Positions 1 to 8,498 of a DNA stretch of 64,000 bases are shown here, one piece after another. Source of the DNA: DASXTC01 sp036505635 (GTDB lineage: Bacteria; Acidobacteriota; Polarisedimenticolia; JACPZX01; DASXTC01); assembly GCA_036505635.1 (NCBI GenBank), contig DASXTC010000003.1, positions 1 through 64,000 of the forward strand. The letters run 5' to 3'. Under the pieces are notes generated by a model, which saw only the letters and a list, made by a program, of their open reading frames with translations, was not told the origin of the DNA and searched no databases. The first letter of the stretch is position 1, and each line of letters starts with the position of its first letter. Made by a program: the position numbers and the translations under genes.

Positions 1-406
1 GGTGGATGATGCTCATCTGGTGGGCGTAGTCGAGAGCCTCGCATGCCTGCACGACCAGGCTCAGCGCCGTCCCGGTGGGGAGCAGGTTCTCCTTCTTGGT
101 ATGCGGCTCGAGCGTGTCCCCTTCGATGTACTCCATCGCGATGAAATAGGTCCCCTCGTGCTCGCCGACGTCAAAGATCGTCACGATGCCCGGATGCTGG
201 AGCTTGCCCGCGGCCTGGGCCTCCCGGGTGAACCTGCGGCGGATCTCATCCGCCTCGGCATCGGGAAGCACGTTGAGGGCGTGGATTGTCTTGATGGCGA
301 CGTGGCGATCGATGCGGGGGTCGTGGGCGAGGTAGACGCGCCCCATGGCCCCACGGCCAATCTCCCGGACTATCTCGTACCGGCCTATTTGCCTGGGGAT
401 ATCCAT
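1..406 (-). CDS. Serine/threonine protein kinase, N-terminal part (runs off the left edge)
   Basis: The first 135 codons of a Hanks-type Ser/Thr kinase are visible. Residues 17-24 form the glycine-rich loop (GRGAMGRV), the ATP-anchoring lysine is K39 in VAIK, and E62 fits the helix-C glutamate. The sequence stops at the window edge just before the HRD catalytic loop, so the catalytic residues and any sensor domain are unseen. The ATG at 406 is chosen because kinase homology starts at about residue 8 and a weak GGAAG lies 6 nt upstream. A promoter with an 18-nt spacer sits directly in front of it, so the gene is probably transcribed separately from the metallophosphoesterase gene 92 bp upstream. 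Such kinases are common signalling proteins in Acidobacteriota. The family call is firm; the substrate is unknown. Confidence 0.9.
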   Translation of the reverse strand, partial: MDIPRQIGRYEIVREIGRGAMGRVYLAHDPRIDRHVAIKTIHALNVLPDAEADEIRRRFTREAQAAGKLQHPGIVTIFDVGEHEGTYFIAMEYIEGDTLEPHTKKENLLPTGTALSLVVQACEALDYAHQMSIIH

Positions 407-423
407 GAAAGCTTCCGCGGCGG

Positions 424-453
424 ATCTTAGTGGCCGCCTCCGGTCCGAGTCAA
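424..453 (-). promoter_or_regulatory. Promoter of the kinase gene, with its -35 box in a hairpin loop
   Basis: On the minus strand, TTGACT (448-453) and TAAGAT (424-429) are separated by exactly 18 nt. The start codon lies 17 nt after the -10 box. The -35 box is embedded in a perfect inverted repeat at 441-461 (8-bp arms CGGTCCGA / TCGGACCG, 5-nt centre), which could be an operator. Confidence 0.5.
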
Positions 454-461
454 TCGGACCG
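441..461. repeat. Perfect 8-bp inverted repeat over the kinase promoter
   Basis: The arms CGGTCCGA and TCGGACCG flank a 5-nt centre. No T-run follows on either side, so an operator fits better than a terminator. The repeat overlaps the -35 box of the kinase promoter. Confidence 0.4.
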
Positions 462-498
462 TCCCGGCGACACTATTGACAGCCCGGGCCCGGCCCGC

Positions 499-1230
499 TC
501 ATACCCCCTTGGCGAGCCGCCCCGCGACCGCCACCGGCGCCCCCCTCTCGGCGAGGGCCCTGACCGTCCGCTCGACGTCGTACGGGTACCTCTTGAATGC
601 CACGCTCACCTGCCGGTCGTACTCGATGACGGCGTACCCCGTCGCGGGATTCCCGTCGCGAGGCCTGCCCACGCTCCCCGCGTTGACGAAGTGCCTGCCC
701 TCCACGGTGAGGTGGAAGGGGCGCAGGGTGCCCCCCAGCACGATGATGTTCGCGCCTGCGGCGTTGCCCCACTCGACGAAGCGCGACTCGGGCATCCCCG
801 CGTGAAGTCCGGAGTAGAGATCCACCGGGCTGGCGTGGAACACCACCACGCGCGTGCCCGAACCCCCGGTCGCGGCGCCGGCCTTCGGGCTGGTCTCGAA
901 GGGCAGGTCGGCCAGCCATCTCTTCTGCCTCGGACCGATGACCTTCTTCGTCCACGCGAAGGCGGCCTCGGCCAGATTCCTCTCGACCGGATCGGGGTCG
1001 CGTGTCCCGCTCTCCTCGCCGTCCCAGCCCACGTTGTCGTCGAAGTTGCCCAGCACCCCGGACACCCTCCGGCCGGACAGAAAGTCCACGCACTCGTTGG
1101 GGAACGGGGCGTGCCCGACGACGTTGCCCGTGTGAACGATCCAGTCGTACCCTTCCTTCTCGGCCTGGTCCCAGCAGACCTCCAGCGCGGGGAGATTTCC
1201 ATGGATGTCCCCCAGAGCGATGATCTTCAT
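499..1230 (-). CDS. Metallophosphoesterase-family protein with degenerate metal site
   Basis: This 243-residue protein matches the YfcE/PF12850-like calcineurin phosphoesterase fold. It begins with a typical DIHGN block (D8, H10), keeps a histidine in FHASP (H132), and has the typical C-terminal VNAGSVGRPRDG segment. Other metal ligands are lost: the usual GD is TGN (N36), the usual GNH is GNF (residues 61-63), and the usual GHTH is GGTL (166-169). It may therefore bind metal poorly or be a non-catalytic relative. The ATG at 1230 has AGGAGG 7 nt upstream and overlaps the stop of the preceding membrane-protein gene (ATGA), which indicates translational coupling. A longer in-frame reading upstream is a shadow of that gene. 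Confidence 0.85.
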   Translation of the reverse strand: MKIIALGDIHGNLPALEVCWDQAEKEGYDWIVHTGNVVGHAPFPNECVDFLSGRRVSGVLGNFDDNVGWDGEESGTRDPDPVERNLAEAAFAWTKKVIGPRQKRWLADLPFETSPKAGAATGGSGTRVVVFHASPVDLYSGLHAGMPESRFVEWGNAAGANIIVLGGTLRPFHLTVEGRHFVNAGSVGRPRDGNPATGYAVIEYDRQVSVAFKRYPYDVERTVRALAERGAPVAVAGRLAKGV

Positions 1231-3542
1231 CGTGCCTCCTGGCGGCCCAGCCGGGACAGCCCCGCGATGAGGGTGCCCAGCAGGGCCAGCGCCGACACCC
1301 AGACGCCCGCCGTGAAGGCCCCCGGTCTGTATTCCAGAACGACCCGGGCCTCGCCGGCCGGAACGCTCACCGCCATGAAGCAGTAATCCGCGCGAAGGAC
1401 AGTGGCGGGCCGGCCATTGACCTCGGCCCGCCATCCGCCGTGCCACGCGTCGGCGACCACGAGATAGCCCGGCCCCGTCTGCCCCCGCACCGTCGCGGTC
1501 AGCGAGCCTGGAAGGTTGAGGTCGAGAGTGATTGTCGGACGCGGCCCGTCCGCTTCGTCGACTCGATCCGGCCGCCCCAGAGTAGCATCATCCTCGATGA
1601 GGACCCGGTTCCAGGGATCGGACCGACTCCCGGCCAACGCCTCGAGGGTCTCGTTGCCGGAGAGGGCCTCGGCGCGCGTCACGAACGTGAGACGCGGCCG
1701 GGCGCCGGCGTTAACGAAGACACGGCCATCGGGTCCGTCGTACATGAGCGACATCTCAGGGCCCGAGACGACGCCGCCGGGCGGAGTGACGATGTACCGG
1801 GTACCCATCAGATCGAGCAGGGGGCGCGAGCCGGCCGGGATCAGACCCGTTTCGTGGATCGACGCCACCTGTGCGCGGTCGAGCAGACGCCGGTAGCGCG
1901 CCAGCTCCATCGCATCGTATCCCTCGATCGAGGAGAGCCCGTAGACCATCTGCGTCTCGGGGCGCATCGTCCATCCCACGGTCATCAGCCGGCCGCCGCG
2001 CGCCGGATCCGCGGCGACGTCCCTGCGGAGAGCGTCGGTCAGGCTCGTGGAGGGGAAGAGATCGGCCGGGTTCGCGTGAGGGTTGAACCGATAGGCGAAG
2101 AGAAAGAGGTCGACGCAGGTGATCGCCGCCACGCCGGCGAGATAGAGGTCGCCGCGTGCGGGCCTCAGGACGGCCAGCGCCGCCAGCAGCGCGGTGCCTC
2201 CCAGGATGCCGCAGGCCAGACGCGGGCTCTGTGGATCCACGGCGCCGGCAACCAGCGCGACGGCCATCAGAGCCGTGGAGATGAGCGCGATCAGGCCGAG
2301 AGCGCGCATTCGATCGCCACGGGGCCACGCAGCGGCCCGGGCCGAGATGGCCTCGAGCGACACCGCCGCCATCGCCGCCAGGCAGAACGAGATCAACAGG
2401 AGGAGCCTGTTGTTGGAGCTTATGCCGGCCAGCGGGATCGCCCGGATGAGCGACCGGATCTGCGGCGGACCATAGACGATCGCTCCGCAGGCGAGCGCGA
2501 GAAGCGCGAGGAAGCGAACCTCCTTCCACCATCGCAACGACAGCAAGGCGAGCAGCAGGACGCCGGCGCCCGCGTAGCCCGCCATCGCCTGCCATTCAGC
2601 GGGGCCGCGGTAGGAGAAGTCCCACGGACGGCCGAAACGATCGGGCACAAGGAAGGTGGCCAGCGCCGAGGCCGGCAGGCTCGGGTCGAGCCCGGGCAGG
2701 TTGCGGCGCTGCTCCAGCGCGGCGCTCTCCATGAGGTATTGCAGGAAGGGAAGCAGCTGGATCGCCGCCAGGAGGAAGCCAAGCGTCGAGCCTCCCGCGA
2801 AGAGCGCCGTCGCGGCGCGGGGCCTGGACGAGCTTGGCAGGTGCCACAGGAAGCAGGCAGCGGCGGCGCCCACGATGTGCAGGGACGTCTCCGGGTGCCC
2901 GCCCAGGTATTGCGCGCCCGTGGCGGACACCAGCAGCAGGAACGCCCCCGTTGAGGGCGCGAGCGCGAGCCGCCGGGCCGCGTGCATCAGCAGCGGCAGC
3001 GCCACCGCCGCGTTGGTGTGGGCGTATCCCAGCCACGAGGTCATGAAGCCGCACAGGCCGAACGAGACCGCGCCCACGATGCACGGCAGCGTCGAGCATC
3101 CCAGCCCGCGGAGAAAGACCGCCATGAAGAGGCCGGCGAGGAGGATCTTCGCCAGGATGGCGAAGGTGAAGGCGCGCATCGAGGGGAGTATCCAGGCCGG
3201 CCAGTGGAGCGGATAGAAGATCGCCGACTGCGCGTTGGCGACGAACGGCACGCCGCAGTAGGAGTACGGGTTCCACAGGGGGACCGCCCCCGACTGGAGG
3301 GAGCGCACGATGAAGCGCTGCCAGGGGTAGACCTGGAAGAGAAGATCGCTGAGTGTGGGGTTCTCCTCCAGCGTCGCGCCCCGCCGGACCGCCTCGGCCG
3401 CCCCTGCCTTCCACGGCCACTGCGCGTAGTGCATCCCCGCGGGAGTCACGAGCGCGCCGCGGGTGAAGACCGGCCCGTGCAGCGCCACGATCAAGGCGAG
3501 CAGGACGGCGGCCACGACCGCCAGCGCCGCCGCGCCCCTCAC
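1227..3542 (-). CDS. Large polytopic membrane protein, YfhO-like
   Basis: A 771-residue integral membrane protein with a hydrophobic N-terminal segment, many predicted membrane helices through about residue 500, a soluble extracytoplasmic part and a last helix near the C terminus. The tail segment around AWHGGWRAEVNGRPA followed by PAGEARVVLEYRPG is the typical beta-rich end of YfhO-family proteins, which are thought to be GT-C-type glycosyltransferase relatives. The start is taken as the GTG at 3542, which overlaps the aroB stop (GTGA); the open frame continues upstream only as an antisense-like shadow of aroB. The gene is coupled at both ends, to aroB and to the metallophosphoesterase. The substrate cannot be read from the sequence. 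Confidence 0.75.
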   Translation of the reverse strand: MRGAAALAVVAAVLLALIVALHGPVFTRGALVTPAGMHYAQWPWKAGAAEAVRRGATLEENPTLSDLLFQVYPWQRFIVRSLQSGAVPLWNPYSYCGVPFVANAQSAIFYPLHWPAWILPSMRAFTFAILAKILLAGLFMAVFLRGLGCSTLPCIVGAVSFGLCGFMTSWLGYAHTNAAVALPLLMHAARRLALAPSTGAFLLLVSATGAQYLGGHPETSLHIVGAAAACFLWHLPSSSRPRAATALFAGGSTLGFLLAAIQLLPFLQYLMESAALEQRRNLPGLDPSLPASALATFLVPDRFGRPWDFSYRGPAEWQAMAGYAGAGVLLLALLSLRWWKEVRFLALLALACGAIVYGPPQIRSLIRAIPLAGISSNNRLLLLISFCLAAMAAVSLEAISARAAAWPRGDRMRALGLIALISTALMAVALVAGAVDPQSPRLACGILGGTALLAALAVLRPARGDLYLAGVAAITCVDLFLFAYRFNPHANPADLFPSTSLTDALRRDVAADPARGGRLMTVGWTMRPETQMVYGLSSIEGYDAMELARYRRLLDRAQVASIHETGLIPAGSRPLLDLMGTRYIVTPPGGVVSGPEMSLMYDGPDGRVFVNAGARPRLTFVTRAEALSGNETLEALAGSRSDPWNRVLIEDDATLGRPDRVDEADGPRPTITLDLNLPGSLTATVRGQTGPGYLVVADAWHGGWRAEVNGRPATVLRADYCFMAVSVPAGEARVVLEYRPGAFTAGVWVSALALLGTLIAGLSRLGRQEAR

Positions 3543-4672
3543 GCCAGCTCTTCCAGGACCTCGGCCGCGAGCACGTCCTCCAGAGGGATGCCGTACCCGC
3601 CCGGACCGCGGGCCATCTCCCCGACCGACGAAGGCAGGACGTACACGATCCGCCCGGAGCGCCCCTTCTTGTCGCGGCGGGCGGCCTCCACGATCTTCCA
3701 CGGAGTCATCTGTTCCGGGCCCGGCGGAAGCCTGACCGGCAGCCCGAGCGCCTCCAGGGTCGTCTCGATCTCCGAGGCCTCCTCGCGGGCCAGCACGCCC
3801 AGGCGCACCGCCATGCGGGCCTCCGCCACCATTCCGATCGAGACCGCCTCCCCGTGCGCGAGCTCGAATCCCGAGAGGGCTTCGATGGCGTGGCCGATCG
3901 TGTGCCCGAAGTTGAGGATCTTCCTGAGGTCCCCTTCACGCTCGTCCGCTGCCACCACCTCGGCCTTGATCCGGCACGCCGCCGCAATCAGGCCGGTCAT
4001 GAGATCGGGCTCGCGGGTTGCGAGCCTGTCGGGAGCCGCCGCGATCCCGTTGAAGAGCTCGCGCGAGCGGATGACGCCGGTCTTGACGACTTCCGCGAGC
4101 CCCGACCGGAACTCGCGCTCCGGCAGCGTGGCCAGCGCGTCGACGTCGATGAAGACGGCCACCGGCTGATGGAAAGCGCCGATGAGGTTCTTGCCTCTGG
4201 GATGATCCACCGCGGTCTTGCCGCCTATCGAGGCGTCCACCATGGCCAGAAGGGTGGTCGGCACGAGGACGCACGGAACGCCCCGCATGAAGGTCGCCGC
4301 GACGAAGCCGGCCAGGTCGGTCACCATGCCGCCCCCCATCGCGACGATGAGCGAGTCGCGGCCGAGCCCCGCCTCGATGAGGGAGTCCTCCACCTTCTCC
4401 TTGGTGGCGCGCGTCTTGTGGATCTCGCCCGACGGGATGACGATCATTTCCACTTGCAGGCCTTCGTCGATCATCCGATCGCGCAGAGGCCTCGCGTGGA
4501 GGACCGCGACGTGATCGTCCGTCACGAGGGCGCACCGCGCGCCGGGATTGTGCAGCGAGACCCACGCCGGCAGCCCCCCCGAGGCGCCCGGCCCGATCGT
4601 GAGCCGGTATGGAGGCGAGGTGGCCACCTCGACGGCGACCGGCGTTACGGGGCGTGAGGCCGGCTGGGTCAT
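3539..4672 (-). CDS. aroB: 3-dehydroquinate synthase
   Basis: This cytoplasmic enzyme converts DAHP to 3-dehydroquinate, the second step of the shikimate pathway, using NAD and a divalent metal. At 377 residues it has normal length. Visible signatures are the NAD-binding GGGMVTDLAGF (about residue 113), the GGKTAVDHPRGKNLIGAFHQP region, and the metal-binding segments FGHTIGHAIE and HGEAVSIGM (about 259-283). The gene lies 53 bp downstream of atpF in the same direction, so it may be read from the nuo-atp transcript. It is an unusual neighbour for F0 genes. No other aro genes are present. Its stop overlaps the GTG start of the YfhO-like gene. Confidence 0.97.
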   Translation of the reverse strand: MTQPASRPVTPVAVEVATSPPYRLTIGPGASGGLPAWVSLHNPGARCALVTDDHVAVLHARPLRDRMIDEGLQVEMIVIPSGEIHKTRATKEKVEDSLIEAGLGRDSLIVAMGGGMVTDLAGFVAATFMRGVPCVLVPTTLLAMVDASIGGKTAVDHPRGKNLIGAFHQPVAVFIDVDALATLPEREFRSGLAEVVKTGVIRSRELFNGIAAAPDRLATREPDLMTGLIAAACRIKAEVVAADEREGDLRKILNFGHTIGHAIEALSGFELAHGEAVSIGMVAEARMAVRLGVLAREEASEIETTLEALGLPVRLPPGPEQMTPWKIVEAARRDKKGRSGRIVYVLPSSVGEMARGPGGYGIPLEDVLAAEVLEELA

Positions 4673-4725
4673 GCGCGGAGCATACCACGGCGTCCGCGGG
4701 GCATGACCCGGCCGGCTCGACGTGT

Positions 4726-5226
4726 TTATGAAGGAGGTCGCTGCCTCTTGAGGTCCTCGAGGTAGCCGCGCAGGAGCGTTCGGTGCTTCTCCTCGTCCAT
4801 GGAAGCCTGCAGCAGCTTCGCGGATGCGGTGAGGGCCAGATCGATCGTCTGCTCCCGGATCTCGCGGATCGCCGCCCGCTTCTGCCGCTCCAGATCCTCG
4901 GAGAACTGCCGGCCCTTCTCCTCCGCGTCGCGCTGGGCGCGGGCGAGGATGTCGGCCCGGCGCTGCTCGGCGTCCCGCTGGGCCTTTTCGATGATGGCGG
5001 CCATCTCGTGCCGGGCCTTGGACAGCATCTCACGGTGCTGCGCCATCATCTGTTCGGCCTCCTCCCTGGCCTTGCGGGCCTGCTCGAGCGAGTCCCGGAT
5101 GGTGCGCTCCCGCTCCTCGAGCATCCCCAGCAGGGGCTTCCAGGCCACCATGCGCAGGACCACCAGCAGGACGATGAAGGTGATCATCGTCCAGATGATG
5201 AGGCCGGGGTTGATCGATACAAGCAT
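4726..5226 (-). CDS. atpF: ATP synthase F0 subunit b
   Basis: A 166-residue peripheral-stalk subunit. The N terminus holds a single membrane helix (about residues 8-28). It is followed by a long charged helix rich in E, R, K and A that forms the coiled coil linking F0 to F1. Only one b gene is present; no b' copy and no delta subunit follow. The next gene downstream is aroB, so F0 and F1 genes are split in this genome. The short 12-bp gap to atpE indicates cotranscription. Confidence 0.93.
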   Translation of the reverse strand: MLVSINPGLIIWTMITFIVLLVVLRMVAWKPLLGMLEERERTIRDSLEQARKAREEAEQMMAQHREMLSKARHEMAAIIEKAQRDAEQRRADILARAQRDAEEKGRQFSEDLERQKRAAIREIREQTIDLALTASAKLLQASMDEEKHRTLLRGYLEDLKRQRPPS

Positions 5227-5238
5227 CAGCCGGCCCGG

Positions 5239-5496
5239 CTACAGAGTCTTGAACACGAGAATCAGGCAGACGACCTCGGCGAACAAGGTCGCCCCTTCGA
5301 TGAGGGCCGCGGCGATGATCATGTTGGTGCCGATTGGGCCGCTCGCCTGCGGCTGGCGAGCGATCCCCTCCAGCGCGGAGCCGGCGAGCCGGCCGATGCC
5401 GTAGCCACCACCGATGACCGCCATCCCGGCTCCGATGGCCGCGGCGACCCAGGGAAGCTGCAAGTTCATCACTTGGCCTACTGCTTGACCTTCCAT
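5239..5496 (-). CDS. atpE: ATP synthase F0 subunit c
   Basis: The 85-residue proteolipid of the rotor ring, with two hydrophobic helices joined by the conserved polar loop ARQPQ. The ion-binding glutamate lies in helix 2 (AALIEGATLF). Helix 1 has Ile where Na+-binding rings carry Gln, and Gly follows the Glu instead of Ser/Thr. By comparison with known rings this argues for proton rather than sodium coupling. A strong AGGAGGAGG precedes the ATG, as expected for the subunit needed in many copies. Confidence 0.95.
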   Translation of the reverse strand: MEGQAVGQVMNLQLPWVAAAIGAGMAVIGGGYGIGRLAGSALEGIARQPQASGPIGTNMIIAAALIEGATLFAEVVCLILVFKTL

Positions 5497-5522
5497 TCAA
5501 CCTCCTCCTTGAGAGAGTGTGT

Positions 5523-6362
5523 TCAGTGAGCCGGGTGCAGAGAAAAGCCGATGAACAGGGACGTCAACATTGAAAAGATGAAGGCCTGGAGAAAGGCCAC
5601 GAACACCTCGAGCAGGGTGAGGGCCACTGCCAGCCCTACGGCCGCCGGCGAGACCCAGGTGGTCTCGAAGATGAAAATCAGACCTATGAAACCCAGAATC
5701 GCCACGTGTCCGGCCGTCATGTTGGCGAACAGGCGGATGCAGAGGGCGAAGGGCTTCACGAACATGCTTAGAATCTCAACCACGATGATGATGGGCAGAA
5801 CGAAGAGTGGTAGGCCATGCGGGACGAGGTTCTTCCAGTGCTTGAAGAACCCGTGCTCGCGGATTCCCATGACCTGGATCATGATGAAGGAAATGATGGC
5901 GAGACCGGCCGTCACATTGATGTTGCCCGTCGCCGTGGCTCCCAAGGGAACCAGACCGAGCAGGTTGCAGGTCAAGATGAAGAAAAATACAGTGAGGACA
6001 TAGGGGGCCAGGACCGCGCCGTAGTGCGCGCCGAGGTACTTGATGCAGATCTCGTCACGCACAAATACGACCAACATCTCCAGCAGGTTCGACATTCCGC
6101 TGGGAACGATCCTCCGGCCGCGAAACGCGAGCGAGAACAGGAGAATCAGTATGATGGAGGCGACCCACATCATCACGACGTGCCGGGTGATCGAGAGATC
6201 GAGGCCCCACAGGTGGAGCTCCGGCAGATGGATCTCGGTGAAGCCAAGATCCAGAGTGCTTCCATCGGTGATGTGGTGCATGATCGCGGCGCCGATGTCG
6301 TTGCCGTGCTCGGGGGTGTGCTTCGCCTGATCGGCCGCCTGAAGAGCCGCATCCTGTGTCAA
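5523..6362 (-). CDS. atpB: ATP synthase F0 subunit a
   Basis: The stator channel subunit (279 residues from the chosen start). The essential arginine of the half-channel helix is in CIRLFANMTAGH, and the last two helices show the usual pattern of acidic and polar residues. The start is taken as TTG at 6362, overlapping the atpI stop (TTGA), with GAGGAAG about 8 nt upstream. An ATG at 6281 would give a 253-residue protein but lacks a ribosome site. The gene sits in the standard order Z-I-B-E-F. Confidence 0.93.
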   Translation of the reverse strand: MTQDAALQAADQAKHTPEHGNDIGAAIMHHITDGSTLDLGFTEIHLPELHLWGLDLSITRHVVMMWVASIILILLFSLAFRGRRIVPSGMSNLLEMLVVFVRDEICIKYLGAHYGAVLAPYVLTVFFFILTCNLLGLVPLGATATGNINVTAGLAIISFIMIQVMGIREHGFFKHWKNLVPHGLPLFVLPIIIVVEILSMFVKPFALCIRLFANMTAGHVAILGFIGLIFIFETTWVSPAAVGLAVALTLLEVFVAFLQAFIFSMLTSLFIGFSLHPAH

Positions 6363-6751
6363 GTCATCTTCCTCAAGTAGATAACCTCTATCACCTGGAA
6401 GATCAGAGTTCCGCATGCCAATCCGATGCAGACACTCATCGGATCGAGAATCTTCAGCGCTACGACAGCCAGCACAAGGGTCAAATAGCCTACCATGCGG
6501 GCCAGCATCAGGCCAGCGAAGGCACGTGCCAGGTTCGTCGTCACTTCTATGCCCGAGCCGGGCCTGTTCTTGACCTTGCGCAGCATGGCGACGGCGACCG
6601 CGGCGAACCCACCCGCGACGCCCATCCCCAGGACGACTCCGACCACCAGCTCCGGGTGGCCCGGCCTCGTGCCGGCTGCGACGAGCCCGGCGAGGACCGT
6701 CAATGCGGCCACCCATGCCGTGAAGGGCAGGCGCTTCAAGTTCAGGGTCAC
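6359..6751 (-). CDS. AtpI-like ATP synthase accessory membrane protein
   Basis: A 130-residue protein with four hydrophobic segments between atpZ and atpB, the position of AtpI (ATP synthase I chain, PF03899). AtpI-type proteins assist c-ring assembly or ion supply. The GTG at 6751 overlaps the atpZ stop (GTGA), and the end overlaps the TTG of atpB. Sequence conservation in this family is weak, so the call rests on topology and position. Confidence 0.7.
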   Translation of the reverse strand: MTLNLKRLPFTAWVAALTVLAGLVAAGTRPGHPELVVGVVLGMGVAGGFAAVAVAMLRKVKNRPGSGIEVTTNLARAFAGLMLARMVGYLTLVLAVVALKILDPMSVCIGLACGTLIFQVIEVIYLRKMT

Positions 6752-6972
6752 TCCGGCGGCCGCCGCATCACGACCACGATGAAATTGTAGAAGCCGACCA
6801 CCAGCCCAGTGAGCGCCCCGGTCAGGGTGAGCCATGGAGTGGTGCCAAGCTTACCGTCGGCCCAGTGACCGCCGTACGTGAACAGGGCAAGGGCGGCGGC
6901 GAACATGCTGCCGATGCTCATGAAAGGTCCGGCTCGCCTTAGGATCTCGCCGCGCTCGTCCTTCCTGTCCAT
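6748..6972 (-). CDS. AtpZ-like ATP synthase accessory protein
   Basis: A small protein (74 residues) with two membrane segments. The pattern GSMFAAALALFTYGGHWADGKLGTTPW followed, with a gap, by a second helix with GLVVGFYNF is typical of the AtpZ/F0F1-ATPase gca1 family (PF09527). AtpZ works with AtpI in ion transport or ring assembly in several bacteria. The gene begins 13 bp after nuoN, so respiratory complex I and F0 genes form one transcription unit. Confidence 0.8.
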   Translation of the reverse strand: MDRKDERGEILRRAGPFMSIGSMFAAALALFTYGGHWADGKLGTTPWLTLTGALTGLVVGFYNFIVVVMRRPPE

Positions 6973-6985
6973 GCGGGCCGCCGCT

Positions 6986-8491
6986 CTATCCGGGCGCCGC
7001 GGCCATCATCAGAGTGTACGAGAAGCTCGCCAGCCTGAGGAACCGCTCCGGCATGATTCCGATCAGCAGGGTCATCCCGGCGGCGATCGCCAGCGCCGCG
7101 GTGAGCGCCGGCGAGGTGTTGTACGGCTCGTCGGTGAGCGGCTCGCGCAGGTACATGCAGACCACCACCCTGAGGTAGTAGTAGAGCGAGATGGCGCTGT
7201 TGACGACGGCCAGCACGGCGAGCCAGGCGTAATGCCCCTTGATGGCCGCGCCGAACAGGTACCACTTGCCCATGAAGCCGGCCAGGGGCGGGATCCCCGC
7301 GAGCGACAGCAGGAAGAGCAGCATGGCGAAGGCCGCCAGCGGCGAGCGGCGCGCCAGACCCGAGAAGTCCGCCACCTGGTCCCCCACCAGGTTTTCGCGG
7401 CGGAGCATGATCACCATCGCGAAGGCGCCGATGTTCATGAAGGTGTAGACCATCATGTAGACCGCGACGGCCTTCAGCCCGAATTGCCCCGTGGCGCCCG
7501 GCATGCCGGCCACGAGCACTCCCATCAGCGTGTAGCCGGCGTGCGCGATGCTGGAGTAGGCCAGCATCCGCTTCATGTTGTCCTGCAGGATCGCGGCGAC
7601 GTTGCCCAGGGTCATGCTCGCCGCGGCCATGAGGGCCACCAGCGGCGCCCAGTACTCGTGAAGGCCCGGGAACCCCGCGAGCAGCACCCTCAGCGCCACC
7701 ACGAAGGCGGCCGCCTTCGAGGCGGTGGAGATGAAGGCGGTGATCGCGGTGGGAGCCCCCTCGTAGGCGTCGGGAATGTACATGTGGAAGGGCACGGCCG
7801 CCACCTTGAAACCCAGGGCCACGGTGATCAGGATGAGACCGAGGACCGCGATCTCGACGCCCGGGGCGCCGGGCACGGCGCGCACGGCTATCTCGGAAAG
7901 CTGGATCGACCCGGTCGCGCCATAGACGAGGGACGACCCGTACAGGAAGATGGCGGTCGAGAAGCCGCCCAGCACGAAATACTTCAGGGCCGCCTCGTTG
8001 GACTTGCGGTTCTCCTTGAGGAAGCCGACCAGGATGTAGATCGACAGGGCCATCGTCTCGAGCGCGATGAAGATCATCAGCAGGCTGAGCGCCGTCGCCA
8101 TGAACATCATGGACGCGGTGGCGATCATGATGAGGGCGTAGTACTCACCCGCCTGCGCCCGCTCGATGTCCATGTACCTGATCGAGATCAGGATGGTGAG
8201 GAGGGCGCCCACCAGAAAGATCAGCTTGAAGAAGAAAGCCAGCCCATCGACAGCCACGTCGCCGAAGAAGACGGGCCGGGCGGCATCTCCCTTCAGTTGC
8301 CAGGCGATCCAGGCGACGCTGGGGACGACGCACGTGGTGCCGAAGAGCGAGAGCCACGCGATGGAGCGGCGCGCCTCCTTCGGGAGGATCGCCGAAACGA
8401 TCAGGATGATGAAGGCGAAGAAGCAGAGGAGCAGCTCGGCGATGATGAACTGGCTGTCCTGAAGGTACTTCGCCGCGTCGAACTCCATCAC
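6986..8491 (-). CDS. nuoN: NADH-quinone oxidoreductase subunit N
   Basis: A 501-residue antiporter-like proton-pumping subunit of complex I, with about 14 membrane helices. The key acidic residue is in FIALETMALSIY, and the pumping lysine is in GFKVAAVPFHMYIPDAYEGAP, where the PDAYEGAPT segment is diagnostic for NuoN. It is the last nuo gene. It follows nuoM after 7 bp and precedes atpZ by 13 bp. Confidence 0.96.
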   Translation of the reverse strand: MMEFDAAKYLQDSQFIIAELLLCFFAFIILIVSAILPKEARRSIAWLSLFGTTCVVPSVAWIAWQLKGDAARPVFFGDVAVDGLAFFFKLIFLVGALLTILISIRYMDIERAQAGEYYALIMIATASMMFMATALSLLMIFIALETMALSIYILVGFLKENRKSNEAALKYFVLGGFSTAIFLYGSSLVYGATGSIQLSEIAVRAVPGAPGVEIAVLGLILITVALGFKVAAVPFHMYIPDAYEGAPTAITAFISTASKAAAFVVALRVLLAGFPGLHEYWAPLVALMAAASMTLGNVAAILQDNMKRMLAYSSIAHAGYTLMGVLVAGMPGATGQFGLKAVAVYMMVYTFMNIGAFAMVIMLRRENLVGDQVADFSGLARRSPLAAFAMLLFLLSLAGIPPLAGFMGKWYLFGAAIKGHYAWLAVLAVVNSAISLYYYLRVVVCMYLREPLTDEPYNTSPALTAALAIAAGMTLLIGIMPERFLRLASFSYTLMMAAAPG

Positions 8492-8498
8492 GCTCCCA

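Noticed and set aside
2..430. Open frame of 142 codons on the plus strand
   Set aside because: It is the antisense shadow of the kinase gene, whose minus-strand translation carries clear kinase motifs.
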